Assembly (NCBI RefSeq): GCF_036084755.1 | Contig: NZ_CP107968.1 | Span: forward strand, 682,001 to 746,000 | Reading direction: 5' to 3' | DNA from: Streptomyces sp. NBC_00370 | GTDB lineage: Bacteria; Actinomycetota; Actinomycetes; Streptomycetales; Streptomycetaceae | DNA: 64,000 bases | Shown here: one piece after another, positions 47,209 through 56,307 of the stretch | How positions within the stretch are numbered: the first letter of the stretch is position 1 | Layout: every line of letters begins with the position of its first letter | The notes under the pieces: model-generated | Seen by the model: only the letters and a program-made list of their open reading frames with translations | Told to the model about the DNA's origin: nothing | The model's database searches: none | Made by a program: the position numbers and the translations under genes

Positions 47209-47896
47209 GCCGTCGTCGGGCGTCGGTGTCATGGAGAGCGGCGCGCCGGACGGGAGCACGGCGGACGGGAGCACGGCGGACGCGGGCGCACCGGGCGGAA
47301 GCGCGCCGGGCGCGAGCGCACCCGCGTACCTCGCGCCGGGCGTCGCGGGGGCTGCCAAGATCATGGTGGTCGGTCCGCTCGGGGTCGGGAAGACCACCCT
47401 GATCGGCACGGTCTCCGAGATCGCGCCGCTCCAGACCGAGGCAGCGATGACGCAGGCGGGCTCCCGGGTGGACACCGGCGGGCCCGCGGCGAAGACCACC
47501 ACCACGGTCGCGCTGGACTTCGGCCGGATGACGCTCGGCGGCGAGCTGGTGCTCTACCTGTTCGGCACGCCGGGCCAGCACCGCTTCCTGCCCGCGTGGC
47601 GTGACCTCGCCATCGGCGCGCTCGGCGGACTCGCCCTCGTGGACACCCGCGACCTGAGCGCCAGCTTCGACGCCCTCGGGCATCTGGAGGACCTGGACCT
47701 GCCGTTCGTCGTCGCCGTCAACCAGTTCCCGGACAGCCCGACCCACCCCGAGGACGACCTGCGGACCGCACTCGACCTGCTGCCCAGCACTCCCCTGGTG
47801 ATCCTGGACGCCCGTGACCGTACCTCCAGCGTCCGGGCGCTGATCACGCTCGTGCGCCACCTCATCCACATCGACTCCGTCAGGGAGCTCGCGTGA
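47186..47896 (+). CDS. cvnD: conservon CvnD, Ras-like GTPase
   Basis: A 236-residue GTPase: P-loop GPLGVGKTT (~64-72), switch 2-like LFGTPGQHRF and a divergent NKxD motif (VAVNQF). The last is usual in this family and may loosen guanine specificity. The first ~50 residues form a low-complexity Ala/Gly/Ser tail encoded by short imperfect repeats (47236-47320), which most family members lack or have in shorter form. It overlaps cvnE by 4 bases. Confidence 0.93.
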   Translation: MASNNKSEPSSGVGVMESGAPDGSTADGSTADAGAPGGSAPGASAPAYLAPGVAGAAKIMVVGPLGVGKTTLIGTVSEIAPLQTEAAMTQAGSRVDTGGPAAKTTTTVALDFGRMTLGGELVLYLFGTPGQHRFLPAWRDLAIGALGGLALVDTRDLSASFDALGHLEDLDLPFVVAVNQFPDSPTHPEDDLRTALDLLPSTPLVILDARDRTSSVRALITLVRHLIHIDSVRELA

Positions 47897-49197
47897 CCGC
47901 CACCCCCTCCGCCGTCCCACCGCACGACGCCGTCCCACCGCACCAGCAGGTCCCGGCCGTCGACCCCCGAAGGCCCACGCCGCTGTACGGACCGGAGCTG
48001 GACGGCGACACGCTGCCCGCCCTGTACGAGGAACTGCGGCGCGTGCACGGTCCGGTGGCCCCGGTGATGCTCGCCCCCGGACTCGACGCCTGGCTGGTCC
48101 TGGGCCACAGCGAGCTGCTGCGGCTCACCCGGGAGGAGCACCACTTCTCCCACGACCCGCGCCGCTGGCGGCTCATGCAGGAGGGCAAGGTGCCCGCGGA
48201 CTCGCCGATCCTGCCCATGGTCGGCTACCGGCCCGCTGTGCTGTTCGCCGACGGCCGCGAGCACCGCCGGATGCGGCAGCCCGTCTCGCTCGCCCTGACC
48301 GGCGTGGACGGACACCAGCTGCGCCGTACGGTCGAGGCGGCGGCCGAGCAGCTGATCGCCGGGTTCGCCGACCGCGGCGAGGCCGATCTGGTGCTGGACT
48401 ACGCGCGCAAGCTGCCGATGCGGGTCATCACCGGTCTGCTCGGTCTTGACGAGACCACCGGGCAGGACCTGGTGCGGGCCATCTCCGGGCTGTCCCGCGC
48501 CGACGCGTCGTCCGCCGACTCCGGAAAGCGGATGGACGAGATCCTGTACGCGCTCATCGCGGAGAAGCGGCGCCGGCCCGGCACGGACATCACCTCCGTC
48601 CTGCTGCGCCATCCGGCGAATCTGTCCGACCCCGAGGTGCAGGCCAATCTGGTGTCGATCCTGGTGGCCGGCAACCAGACCGTCCTCAACTGGATCGCGA
48701 CCACGCTGCGCATCATCCTGTGCGACCCGTCGTTCCAGTCGTCGCTGACGGGCGGCCGGCTCAGTGTCGACGACGCGCTCGACCTGGTCCTCTGGCGCTT
48801 CCCGCCGACGCAGAACTTCCCCGCCCGGTACGCCACGGGCGACCTGCGCTTCGGCGGTCAGGACATCCGTACGGGTGACATGCTCATCCTGGGACTGGCC
48901 GGCGCCAACGCCGACCCGAGCATTCTTCCCGACGACGGCGTCCCGGTCGTCGGCAACCGCTCCCATCTGGCCTTCGGTGCCGGGCCGCACGCCTGCCCCG
49001 CGCAGGACCCGGCGCGGCTGATCACCAGGACCGCCGTGGACACCATCCGCCACCGGCTGCCCGACCTCAAACTGGCCGTACCGGAATCGGAGCTGTCCTG
49101 GATCAACTCTCCCTGGAGCAGGGGGCTGCGCGCCCTGCCCGTCCGATTCACCGCCCCGCAACCGCACCTCGCACGGCAGGCAGGAGCACTCCGTTGA
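47893..49197 (+). CDS. cvnE: conservon cytochrome P450, CYP157-like (no ExxR)
   Basis: A 434-residue P450. The heme ligand is Cys368 in FGAGPHACPAQ, and the I-helix reads AGNQT (259-263) where most P450s have AGxET. At the K-helix, where an ExxR motif is expected, the sequence is DLVLW (297-301), so the normally invariant Glu and Arg are absent. Loss of ExxR is the hallmark of the CYP157 family, which sits in conservons next to a CYP154 partner, as here. Substrate unknown. It starts in the cvnD stop (GTGA). Confidence 0.9.
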   Translation: MTATPSAVPPHDAVPPHQQVPAVDPRRPTPLYGPELDGDTLPALYEELRRVHGPVAPVMLAPGLDAWLVLGHSELLRLTREEHHFSHDPRRWRLMQEGKVPADSPILPMVGYRPAVLFADGREHRRMRQPVSLALTGVDGHQLRRTVEAAAEQLIAGFADRGEADLVLDYARKLPMRVITGLLGLDETTGQDLVRAISGLSRADASSADSGKRMDEILYALIAEKRRRPGTDITSVLLRHPANLSDPEVQANLVSILVAGNQTVLNWIATTLRIILCDPSFQSSLTGGRLSVDDALDLVLWRFPPTQNFPARYATGDLRFGGQDIRTGDMLILGLAGANADPSILPDDGVPVVGNRSHLAFGAGPHACPAQDPARLITRTAVDTIRHRLPDLKLAVPESELSWINSPWSRGLRALPVRFTAPQPHLARQAGALR

Positions 49198-50453
49198 CCT
49201 CGTCCCACACGCCCGAACCGCCCGTGGACGTCCCGTACCGGATCGACCCGGCGGGCGGCTGTCCGCACGCCACCAACGCCGCCCTCCTCGCGCGCGGTGG
49301 GGTGGCGTCCGTCGTCCTGCCCGGCGAGGTGCCGGCCGTGGCGGTCCTGGGGCACGAGGCGCTCAAGGAGTTCCTGGCCCACCCCGATGTCGCCAAGGGC
49401 GACACGCACTTCGCGGCGCTGCACGACGGGCGGATCCCGGAGGACTGGCCGCTGCGGGCCTTCGCGAGCGTGCAGGGCATGACCACCGCCGACGGGTCCG
49501 AGCACCGGCGGCTGCGCTCCCTGGTGACGGCCGCTTTCACCCCGCGCCGGGTCGAGGCGCTCAGGCCGAAGGTGGAGGCGCTGACGGCCGAGCTGCTGGA
49601 CGGCCTGGACCGGGTGGCGGCGGAGGGCGACGGCACCGTCGACCTGCGGCGGCATTTCGCGCTGCCGCTGCCGCTCGACGTCATCAGCGAACTCCTGGGC
49701 GTCGACCGCGAACACCGGGAGCAGCTGCACGAGCTGTCCAACCGGATCGTGAGCACCGATGTCAGCCCGCAGGTCGCGCAGGCAGCCAGCCGCGATGTGC
49801 TCGCCGCGCTCGCCGCCGTCGTCGAAGCGCGCCGTGCGGCGCCGGGGGACGATCTCACCAGCGCCCTGATCGCGGCCAGCGAGAGCGAGAACGACCAGCT
49901 CAGTGAGGCCGAACTCGTCGGCACGCTGCTGCTGATGATCATCGCGGGGCACGAGACGACGCTGAACCTGATCGGCAACAGCGTCCGCGCCCTGTGCGCG
50001 CACCGCGACCAGCTGGAGCTGGTCCGCGAAGGGCGGGCCAGCTGGTCGGACGTGGTGGAGGAGACGCTGCGCTGGGACAGCCCGGTCAGCTACTTCCCGT
50101 TCCGCTACCCCACCCGTGACCTGACGGTGGACGGCACCACGATCCCCACCGGCACCCCGGTCCTCGCCGCGTACTCCGCCGCCGGGCGTGACACGGCGGC
50201 CCACGGTCCGGACGCCGACCGCTTCGACATCACCAGGGAGACCAACCGGCACATCTCCTTCGGCCACGGCCCGCACTTCTGCCTCGGCTCGCCGCTGGCC
50301 AGGCTGGAGGCGACAGTCGCCCTGGAGCAGCTGTTCACCCGCTTCCCCGACCTGGACCTCACCCTCCCGGACGCCCAGCTCCCCCGGCACGCCAGCTTCA
50401 TCGGCAACGGCGTACAGGAACTGCGCGCCCGGCTGCGCGGCCCGGTCCGCTGA
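49194..50453 (+). CDS. cvnF: conservon cytochrome P450, CYP154-like
   Basis: A 419-residue P450 with all standard motifs: I-helix IIAGHETT, K-helix ExxR (EETLRW) and heme loop FGHGPHFCLG. TTG 49194 overlaps the upstream stop (TTGA). CYP157/CYP154 pairs end several conservons; CYP154 enzymes oxidise macrolactones or steroids in vitro, but the native substrate in conservons is not known. It needs ferredoxin and a reductase, and neither gene is nearby. Confidence 0.92.
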   Translation: MTSSHTPEPPVDVPYRIDPAGGCPHATNAALLARGGVASVVLPGEVPAVAVLGHEALKEFLAHPDVAKGDTHFAALHDGRIPEDWPLRAFASVQGMTTADGSEHRRLRSLVTAAFTPRRVEALRPKVEALTAELLDGLDRVAAEGDGTVDLRRHFALPLPLDVISELLGVDREHREQLHELSNRIVSTDVSPQVAQAASRDVLAALAAVVEARRAAPGDDLTSALIAASESENDQLSEAELVGTLLLMIIAGHETTLNLIGNSVRALCAHRDQLELVREGRASWSDVVEETLRWDSPVSYFPFRYPTRDLTVDGTTIPTGTPVLAAYSAAGRDTAAHGPDADRFDITRETNRHISFGHGPHFCLGSPLARLEATVALEQLFTRFPDLDLTLPDAQLPRHASFIGNGVQELRARLRGPVR

Positions 50454-50516
50454 CGGCGCGCGCCGTGTGACAGGGTCGGCGGTGACCGAAGGCAGCAGAG
50501 GGTGAAGGGGAGTTCC

Positions 50517-51074
50517 GTGGACGCACGGACGTGGGACGGGCTTGTCAGCTCGATGAAGGCCGCCTACAGCGCGGAGCTGGGCCAGGGCGCCGTGCCGAGG
50601 CCGGTCATCATGCCGCTGGTACGGGGCGAGTTGGTGGGGCTCATCTGGGTCCGTCCCTTCACGGCGGGCGACGACGGGCAGACCGCCGTCGCCGAGCTGT
50701 CGAACATCGCCGCCGCCGCAGGCGCGGACGAGGTGGTGCTCGCCTGGGAGAGCGACGACGTCGCCACCGCCTGCCGACTGCCCGTGTCGGGCCCCGCGCC
50801 CTGCCTGAACATGGTCCACGCCACGCGGGACGGGCATGTGCTGCACCGGTTCCCGTACGAGGAACAGGCCGGCGCCGGCTCACCGGCCGAACCGCGGTGG
50901 CTGCCGCCCCTCGCGCCCGAGCCGGCCGGTGAGTTGGTGCCGCCCGTCCAGGCCGCTGTCAACTACGCCTTCATCCCGATGGAGATGGACCATCCGAACC
51001 CGTTCGGCGTCACGGTGGTCCTGATGGAGAAGGACGGCCATCAGGTACGCCTGTCGGAGACGTTCGCCCGCTGA
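50517..51074 (+). CDS. uncharacterised protein downstream of the conservon
   Basis: The product is about 185 residues from GTG 50517 (AGGGGAG upstream); GTG 50502 would add five residues. I do not recognise a family. It has no signal peptide or membrane helix and is mixed alpha/beta with an acidic centre (VVLAWESDDVATAC). Its spacing, 63 bases after the last P450 and in the same direction, leaves room for cotranscription with the conservon, but there is no other link. Confidence 0.65.
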   Translation: MDARTWDGLVSSMKAAYSAELGQGAVPRPVIMPLVRGELVGLIWVRPFTAGDDGQTAVAELSNIAAAAGADEVVLAWESDDVATACRLPVSGPAPCLNMVHATRDGHVLHRFPYEEQAGAGSPAEPRWLPPLAPEPAGELVPPVQAAVNYAFIPMEMDHPNPFGVTVVLMEKDGHQVRLSETFAR

Positions 51075-51110
51075 ACACCGGCCGAGGGCGGCGACGGCGA
51101 CGCCAGGACG

Positions 51111-52457
51111 TCACAGCGGCGGCAGGTCCAGGTGCTCGCGCAAAGTGGCGCCCTCGTACGCGGTGCGGTAGACGCCCCGCTCCTGGAGTTCCGGCACGAG
51201 CTTGTCGACGATGTCGTCGATGGAGGCCGGCAGCAGATGCGGCAGCAGGTTGAAGCCGTCCACCGCGCGGCTGCTGACATAGCGGGTCCACTCGTCGGCG
51301 ACGGACGAGGGGGTCCCGACGAAGGACGGGTGGCCCGGGGAGACCTCGGCCACCAACTCGCGTATCGACAGGTTCCGTTCGGCGGCGAGGTCGCGCCACT
51401 TCTGGATCAGGGCCAGCTTGCCGCTACGGTGCTCGATCGAGATCGTGCCCCGCGAAGGGTCGAGTTCGTCCTCGGTCGGCTCGATGTCGGGCAGCGGTCC
51501 TTCCGGGTCGTAACCGGACAGGTCGGTGCCCCAGTACTGCTCCAGGAAGGCGATCGACCGGGGGCCGTTCACCTGCTCGCCGCGCACCCAGCGGGCCTTT
51601 TCCGCCGCCTCGGCCGCGGTGTCGCCGAGGACGAGGCTGGCGCCCGGCAGGATCCGCAGCGAGTCCGGCGTACGGCCGTGGCGGGCCAGCCGGTCGCGCA
51701 GGTCGGCGGCGTAGGCGACGGCCTTGCCGTACTCGGTGTTGGCGGAGAAGACCACATCGGCGTGGCGCGCGGCGAGTTCGCGTCCGCCGTCGGAGTCGCC
51801 CGCCTGGAACAGCACGGGGCGGCCCTGCCTGCTGCCCGGCAGGGTGGCGGTCGCCCGCAGCCGTACGAGGTCGCTGTCCCGCTCCACCGGGCTGACGGCG
51901 CCGGGCCTGGCCCAGCCGGCGGCCTGCCCGTCGGGCGCGACGGCGTCCGGGGCCCAGGACGCCCACAGCTCCTTGGCCGCTTCGACGAACTGTCCCGCCC
52001 TGTCGTAGCGGCGTTCGTGCTCCAGCCAGCCGCCACGGCGGAAGTTGGCGCCCGTCCAGGCGTTGTCGGTCGTGACGATGTTCCAGCCGGCCCGGCCGTC
52101 GGACAGCAGATCCAGGCTCGCCAGCCTGCGGGCCAGGTCCGCCGGGTAGTTGTAGGTGGTGTTCTGCGTCGCGACCAGGCCGATCCGCTCGGTGACGGCG
52201 GCGAGCGCGGAGAGCTGGGTGATCGCGTCGGGGCGGCCGACCACGTCGAGGTCGAAGACCTGGCCGCGGTTCTCCCGTACCCGCAGCCCCTCACCGAGGA
52301 AGAACGCGTCGAACAGGCCGCGTTCGAGGGTCCGCGCGATCTCCACGAACGTCTCGATCGCCGTGTGGGAGGGCGCGTCCGGGTCGGTCCAGATCAACTG
52401 CGGCCCGACGCCGGTGAAGAACACGCCGAGGTGGATTCGGGGTTGGGGTTCGGTCAT
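51111..52457 (-). CDS. LLM-class flavin monooxygenase, NtaA/SnaA/DszA family
   Basis: A 448-residue luciferase-like monooxygenase using FMNH2 supplied by a separate reductase. Family marks: HLGVFFTGVGPQLIW at the start, LGEGLRVREN, TQNTTYNYPADLARRLASLD, GRAGWNIVTT and a C-terminal GVYRTAYEGATLREHL. Members attack nitrilotriacetate, EDTA, dibenzothiophene sulfone and other organosulfur compounds; the neighbours here favour a sulfur source. ATG 52457 is chosen for the GAGGTG 6 bases upstream. It follows a second LLM gene by 10 bases, and both lie behind a leader peptide ORF. Confidence 0.9.
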   Translation of the reverse strand: MTEPQPRIHLGVFFTGVGPQLIWTDPDAPSHTAIETFVEIARTLERGLFDAFFLGEGLRVRENRGQVFDLDVVGRPDAITQLSALAAVTERIGLVATQNTTYNYPADLARRLASLDLLSDGRAGWNIVTTDNAWTGANFRRGGWLEHERRYDRAGQFVEAAKELWASWAPDAVAPDGQAAGWARPGAVSPVERDSDLVRLRATATLPGSRQGRPVLFQAGDSDGGRELAARHADVVFSANTEYGKAVAYAADLRDRLARHGRTPDSLRILPGASLVLGDTAAEAAEKARWVRGEQVNGPRSIAFLEQYWGTDLSGYDPEGPLPDIEPTEDELDPSRGTISIEHRSGKLALIQKWRDLAAERNLSIRELVAEVSPGHPSFVGTPSSVADEWTRYVSSRAVDGFNLLPHLLPASIDDIVDKLVPELQERGVYRTAYEGATLREHLDLPPL

Positions 52458-52467
52458 GGCACTCACC

Positions 52468-53580
52468 TCAGTTGCTCGTCGCCGCGGCGGCGAATCGGTT
52501 GGCGGGGCGGGGCAGGCCGAGCGTTTCGCGCAGGGTGGCGCCCGCCCTCGGGGCGCGGGTCAGCCCCGCGGCGGCCAGCTTCGGCAGCACCCGCTCGGTC
52601 AGGACCGGCAGGTCGACGGCGAGTACGGCGGGGTGCAGCCTGACCCCGTCGACCGACTCCGCCAACCGGCCCAGCAGATCGACCAGTTGCTCCGGTGAGC
52701 CGACATGGCGCACCGCACCGGAGGCCGGCCACTCGGCCGCTCCGTCCAGCTCGGCGAGCCGGGCGGCGGCCGGCCTGCCGGCGTCGAGGACGACCTCCAC
52801 GTCGGCGAAGACCAGCGGGGCGCCCGCTTCCCTGGCCTGCCCGGCGCGGGCGGCGACGGCGGCGGGATCGGGCCGTCCGACCAGGACCACGTCGGCGCGC
52901 GCGTCGGCGTCCAGCGTGTCCGGCACGAGCACGACCAACTGGCCCTGCGGCGGACGCGGCGTGATCAGCGGGCCCTTGACGCTGAACGTAGGCCCTTCGA
53001 AGTCGATGTGACGGATGCGCCGGGAATCGACGAAGCGGCCGGTGGCAACGTCCTTGATGACCGCGTCGTCCTGCCACGAGTCCCACAGGGCGCGGGCGGT
53101 GTCGATGACGTCGGCGATCTCCCGGTGCAGCGCCGCGGCGGCCGGTGCCGCTCCCCCGACGGTCGCGAGGTCGTCCGGGCCGGCCGCCGCGCCGACCACC
53201 CAGCCGGCCCGGCCGTGCGAGGCGTGGTCCAGGCTCGCCAACTGGGTGGCGAGATGGAACGGTTCCGTGGTGGCGACATGCAGGGTGGGTGCGAGGCCGA
53301 TCCGGTCGGTCAGCGGCGCGACGTAGGCGGCCCTTGTCCCGGCCTCCAGCCGGCCTGCGGCTGTCCCCGGCCCGGTGCCCGGTGGCAGCGGGGAGTCGGC
53401 GAAGGTGACGAGGGTGAAGCCGGCGCCCTCGGCCGCCGCGAGCACGTCCCGCAGTGCCGCGGAGGTCAGTACGGCGGCGGGCGGCCGTCCCGAGTGGCGC
53501 CAGGCTGCCGGATGGGCGCCGTCGCCGTCGGCCTCCAGGGCGATGTGCAATGCGGTGCGCCCGGCGTCGCTGTCAGTCAT
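52468..53580 (-). CDS. LLM-class flavin monooxygenase family protein (shorter, divergent)
   Basis: A 370-residue relative of the next gene: it keeps HIALEADG, PTLHVATTEPFHLATQLASLDHASHGRAGW (split here across a normal TIM-barrel turn) and the C-terminal APRAGATLRETLGLPRPANRF. The middle is shorter and Ala-rich, so substrate range may differ, or it may be a helper subunit. GGAGG precedes ATG 53580. It is the first structural gene of the minus-strand sulfur operon. Confidence 0.85.
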   Translation of the reverse strand: MTDSDAGRTALHIALEADGDGAHPAAWRHSGRPPAAVLTSAALRDVLAAAEGAGFTLVTFADSPLPPGTGPGTAAGRLEAGTRAAYVAPLTDRIGLAPTLHVATTEPFHLATQLASLDHASHGRAGWVVGAAAGPDDLATVGGAAPAAAALHREIADVIDTARALWDSWQDDAVIKDVATGRFVDSRRIRHIDFEGPTFSVKGPLITPRPPQGQLVVLVPDTLDADARADVVLVGRPDPAAVAARAGQAREAGAPLVFADVEVVLDAGRPAAARLAELDGAAEWPASGAVRHVGSPEQLVDLLGRLAESVDGVRLHPAVLAVDLPVLTERVLPKLAAAGLTRAPRAGATLRETLGLPRPANRFAAAATSN

Positions 53581-53715
53581 TTGGATGCCTCCGGTCGAGG
53601 TGAGTTCAGGGCAGGCAGGGGCCGGCCGAGGCGTACGGGCAGGCCGGACGCGGCAGTTGCCGATCACGGAAGGCGCGGCTGAGGAACACCGGACGCGCGA
53701 GGCGTACCTGGGGGC

Positions 53716-53823
53716 TCAGCGGGCCGGCGACGTCCTCGGACACAGTGCGCTGCTCACCCGGAGCAGGTCGACATGGCGCCGGGAGACCAACGGTCCGTCG
53801 TCGCGGCGGTGGGGCGCCTGCAT
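53716..53823 (-). CDS. putative cysteine-responsive leader peptide (35 aa)
   Basis: A short ORF with a strong GAGGTGA (5-base spacing) encodes a 35-residue peptide containing SRRHVDLLRVSSALCPR. The same signature (RRHVDLxRVSSALC) recurs in the second leader at 56308 and in the actinobacterial leader-peptide family found upstream of sulfur-assimilation genes. It lies 135 bases upstream of the LLM operon on the same strand. Ribosome stalling at the Cys codon (TGT) when cysteine is scarce would relieve attenuation. No signal peptide or domain is expected. Confidence 0.75.
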   Translation of the reverse strand: MQAPHRRDDGPLVSRRHVDLLRVSSALCPRTSPAR

Positions 53824-54067
53824 ACCGTTCACCTCACCGTCGTCGGATCGGGCAGCGGCTCGTCCGCCGCCGCGCCGAAGCGTGTGATCGTCCTTCACGG
53901 TAACCGTCGGCGCGCGGTCGGGATTTCCCACGGCAGCCCCATTTCACACGACTGAAACGATGCGGCCGCCGCCGTCCCCGGCGCCCGCGGGGCCGCGCCG
54001 CCCGGATAGCCTGGCCGCGGCTGACGTCACGGATTCGGCGGCACGAGCGCACGCAAGGAGCACTGCT

Positions 54068-55063
54068 TTGGACGTCCACGCATCCCTGGCCGACGTGGTC
54101 GGCAACACCCCGCTGGTGCGGCTCAACCGCGTCACCGGTGCGGCGCCCGCGCCGGTCTACGTGAAGCTGGAGTTCGTCAACCCCGGTGGCAGCGTGAAGG
54201 ACCGTGCCGCGCTGGCGATGATCGAGGCGGCCGAGAAGGCCGGGGTGCTGCTGCCGGGCGGTACCGTCGTCGAGGGCACCTCGGGCAACACCGGGGTCGG
54301 TCTGGCCATGGTCGCCGCGCAGCGCGGCTACCGGTGTGTCTTCTCGATCTCGGACAAGAGCAGTACGGAGAAGGTCGCCCTGCTGCGCGCGTACGGCGCC
54401 GAGGTGATCGTCTGCCCGAGCAACGTGCCGCGCGAGCATCCCGACCATGTGCGCTCGGTGGCCCGCCGGGTCGCCGGGGAGACCCCGGGGGCCTGGCTGG
54501 CGAACCAGTACGACAACCCCGCCAACCCGGAGGTCCACTTCCGTACGACGGGTCCGGAGATCTGGCGGCAGACCGACGGGCGGATCACGCATCTGGTGTC
54601 GGGGATCGGCACCGGCGGCACCATCTCCGGGACGGGCGAATACCTCAAGGAGGCGAGCGGCGGCCGGGTGACGGTCGTCGGCGCCGACCCGGAGGCGTCG
54701 GTCTACTCCGGCGGCGACGGCGGCGCGTACTCCGTGGAGAGCATCGGGCACTCCCGCCACCCGGACACGGTCGACGACACCTGGCCGACCGCCTACCACC
54801 AGGCGGTCGTCGACCGGTTCGAGCGGATCAGCGACCGCGACTCGCTGCTGACCGCCCGCCGGCTGGCCCGCGAGGAGGGCCTGCTGGTCGGCGGTTCGGC
54901 GGGCACGGCGGTGGCCGCGGCCGTCCGGGTGGCGGCCGAGCTGACCCCGGACGATCTCGTCGTGGCGGTGCTGCCGGACTCCGGCCGCAACTATCTCTCC
55001 AAGGTGTTCGACGACGACTGGATGCGCCGACTCGGCCTACTGGACGGCGAACTCCCCGGCTGA
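54068..55063 (+). CDS. PLP-dependent cysteine synthase (CysK/CysM family)
   Basis: A 331-residue fold type II PLP enzyme: PLP-binding Lys in NPGGSVKDRAA, the substrate loop EGTSGNTG, the phosphate loop GIGTGGTISG and LPDSGRNYLSKVFDD at the end. It makes cysteine from O-acetylserine (or a related donor) and sulfide. There is no CBS regulatory domain, so classic cystathionine beta-synthase is less likely. TTG 54068 is chosen for AAGGAG 8 bases upstream; an upstream in-frame ATG (53960) would add a Pro/Ala-rich stretch without a ribosome site. It is divergent from the LLM operon. Confidence 0.88.
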   Translation: MDVHASLADVVGNTPLVRLNRVTGAAPAPVYVKLEFVNPGGSVKDRAALAMIEAAEKAGVLLPGGTVVEGTSGNTGVGLAMVAAQRGYRCVFSISDKSSTEKVALLRAYGAEVIVCPSNVPREHPDHVRSVARRVAGETPGAWLANQYDNPANPEVHFRTTGPEIWRQTDGRITHLVSGIGTGGTISGTGEYLKEASGGRVTVVGADPEASVYSGGDGGAYSVESIGHSRHPDTVDDTWPTAYHQAVVDRFERISDRDSLLTARRLAREEGLLVGGSAGTAVAAAVRVAAELTPDDLVVAVLPDSGRNYLSKVFDDDWMRRLGLLDGELPG

Positions 55064-55084
55064 CGCGACCGGTCCAGGACCCGC

Positions 55085-55213
55085 GGCGCGGCCCTCGCCC
55101 GCGAGGTCGCGGAGGCGGGTGCCCGGGTGGTCGTCGAGCAGCCGGGCGTTGCCCTGCCCGAAGAGCCGTTCGCGCAGGGTCTCGCCGTCCTCGTACGACT
55201 CGCGGAACAACCG
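55085..55213 (-). pseudogene. 3' remnant of an LLM monooxygenase gene
   Basis: The gap between cysteine synthase and LysR contains, on the minus strand, a frame reading RLFRESYEDGETLRERLFG and then QGNARLLDDHPGTRLR. This closely resembles the C-terminal segment of NtaA/DszA-type monooxygenases (compare VYRTAYEGATLREHL in the gene ending at 51111). No upstream part of such a gene remains, and the LysR gene ends 17 bases before it. It is best read as a deletion scar. Confidence 0.5.
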
Positions 55214-55230
55214 CCCCGGCGGGGCGTGGC

Positions 55231-56178
55231 TCAGCCGGCCGCCGGTCCTTGCCCGCCCGCCGCGACCTCCGCCTTGTGGGCGGCGGCGAGGTCCACGAAC
55301 ATCGTGTGCAGCGCGCGGGAAGCGGCGGGCACCGAACCGGCGAGAGCCCGCTGGATCACCAACAGCACAGCGGTGTCGGCGACTTCCAGCGGCCGGAAGG
55401 TGATCATCCCGGCCCGCTCCAGCGGGTCTCCGCGCACACTGAAGTCGGGCAGCACCGTGGTGCCCAGCCCCTCGGCGACCATCAGCTTGCCCATCTCGGC
55501 GCCGTCCGTCGAGTACGAGAAGCTGGGGCTGCGCCCGTGCAGGAGCCGGTGGACGTAGCGGTGCATGAGGTAGCCCGAGCGCATCACGACGAGCGGCTGG
55601 CTGAGCAGATCGTCCACCGAGATCCGCTCCTTCGCGGCGAGCGGACTGTCGGAGCGCACACAGGCCACCGGCCGGCCGCGCAGCAGCTCCGTGGTGTGGA
55701 AGCCGGGTGGAGTGTCGTCGCCCTCCAGGTAGTTGACGAGGCCGAGATCAAGGCCGCCCTCCAGCAACGCGCTGTGCAGGGCGCCCTGCTGGGCGCTGAC
55801 CACCTCGACCTGCGTCTCGGGGTGCGCGGCACGGAAGGCGCGGATGGTGGGGACGAGCAGCGGCACGGTGGCGGCGTGGACCGTGCCGAGCCGGATCATC
55901 CGGCTGGTGTGGTGCTGCTCGTCGGCGGCTCTGCGCAGCCCTTCGACCGCGTCGAGCACACCGGTGATGTGCGGCAGCAGCTCCCGGCCCTCGGCGCTGA
56001 TCTTGGCGCCAGAGCGCCTGCGGTCCAGGATGTCCACGCCCAGTTCGCGCTCCAGGTTGCGGACGGTCTCGCTCAGCGCGGGCTGCGAGAGATGCAAGGC
56101 CTCGGCCGCCCGGCGCAGGGACCCGAGACGGGTCACGGCCTCGATGTATTCGAGCTGTTCTATCCGCATGGCACTCAT
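55231..56178 (-). CDS. LysR-type transcriptional regulator
   Basis: A 315-residue LTTR: N-terminal winged HTH (EQLEYIEAVTRLGSLRRAAEALHLSQPALSETV split over residues 6-39), then the two-lobed effector domain starting near SRMIRLGTVHAATVP. It lies between the cysteine synthase and the divergent SsuE-like operon, the usual place for a CysB/Cbl-like sulfur regulator, so it may control both together with attenuation at the leader peptide. ATG 56178 has GGAG upstream; ATG 56169 is an alternative. Confidence 0.9.
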   Translation of the reverse strand: MSAMRIEQLEYIEAVTRLGSLRRAAEALHLSQPALSETVRNLERELGVDILDRRRSGAKISAEGRELLPHITGVLDAVEGLRRAADEQHHTSRMIRLGTVHAATVPLLVPTIRAFRAAHPETQVEVVSAQQGALHSALLEGGLDLGLVNYLEGDDTPPGFHTTELLRGRPVACVRSDSPLAAKERISVDDLLSQPLVVMRSGYLMHRYVHRLLHGRSPSFSYSTDGAEMGKLMVAEGLGTTVLPDFSVRGDPLERAGMITFRPLEVADTAVLLVIQRALAGSVPAASRALHTMFVDLAAAHKAEVAAGGQGPAAG

Positions 56179-56307
56179 GGTCTCCGATCGGGGTGGCAGG
56201 GAATCCCTATCACCACTTCGCGGATACCGAATGTACGCGGTGGACGGCGGCGGCTAACCTCGTGAACACATGCTTCGCTGAGACAGTTCGAGAGGTGGTG
56301 ACGAGCG

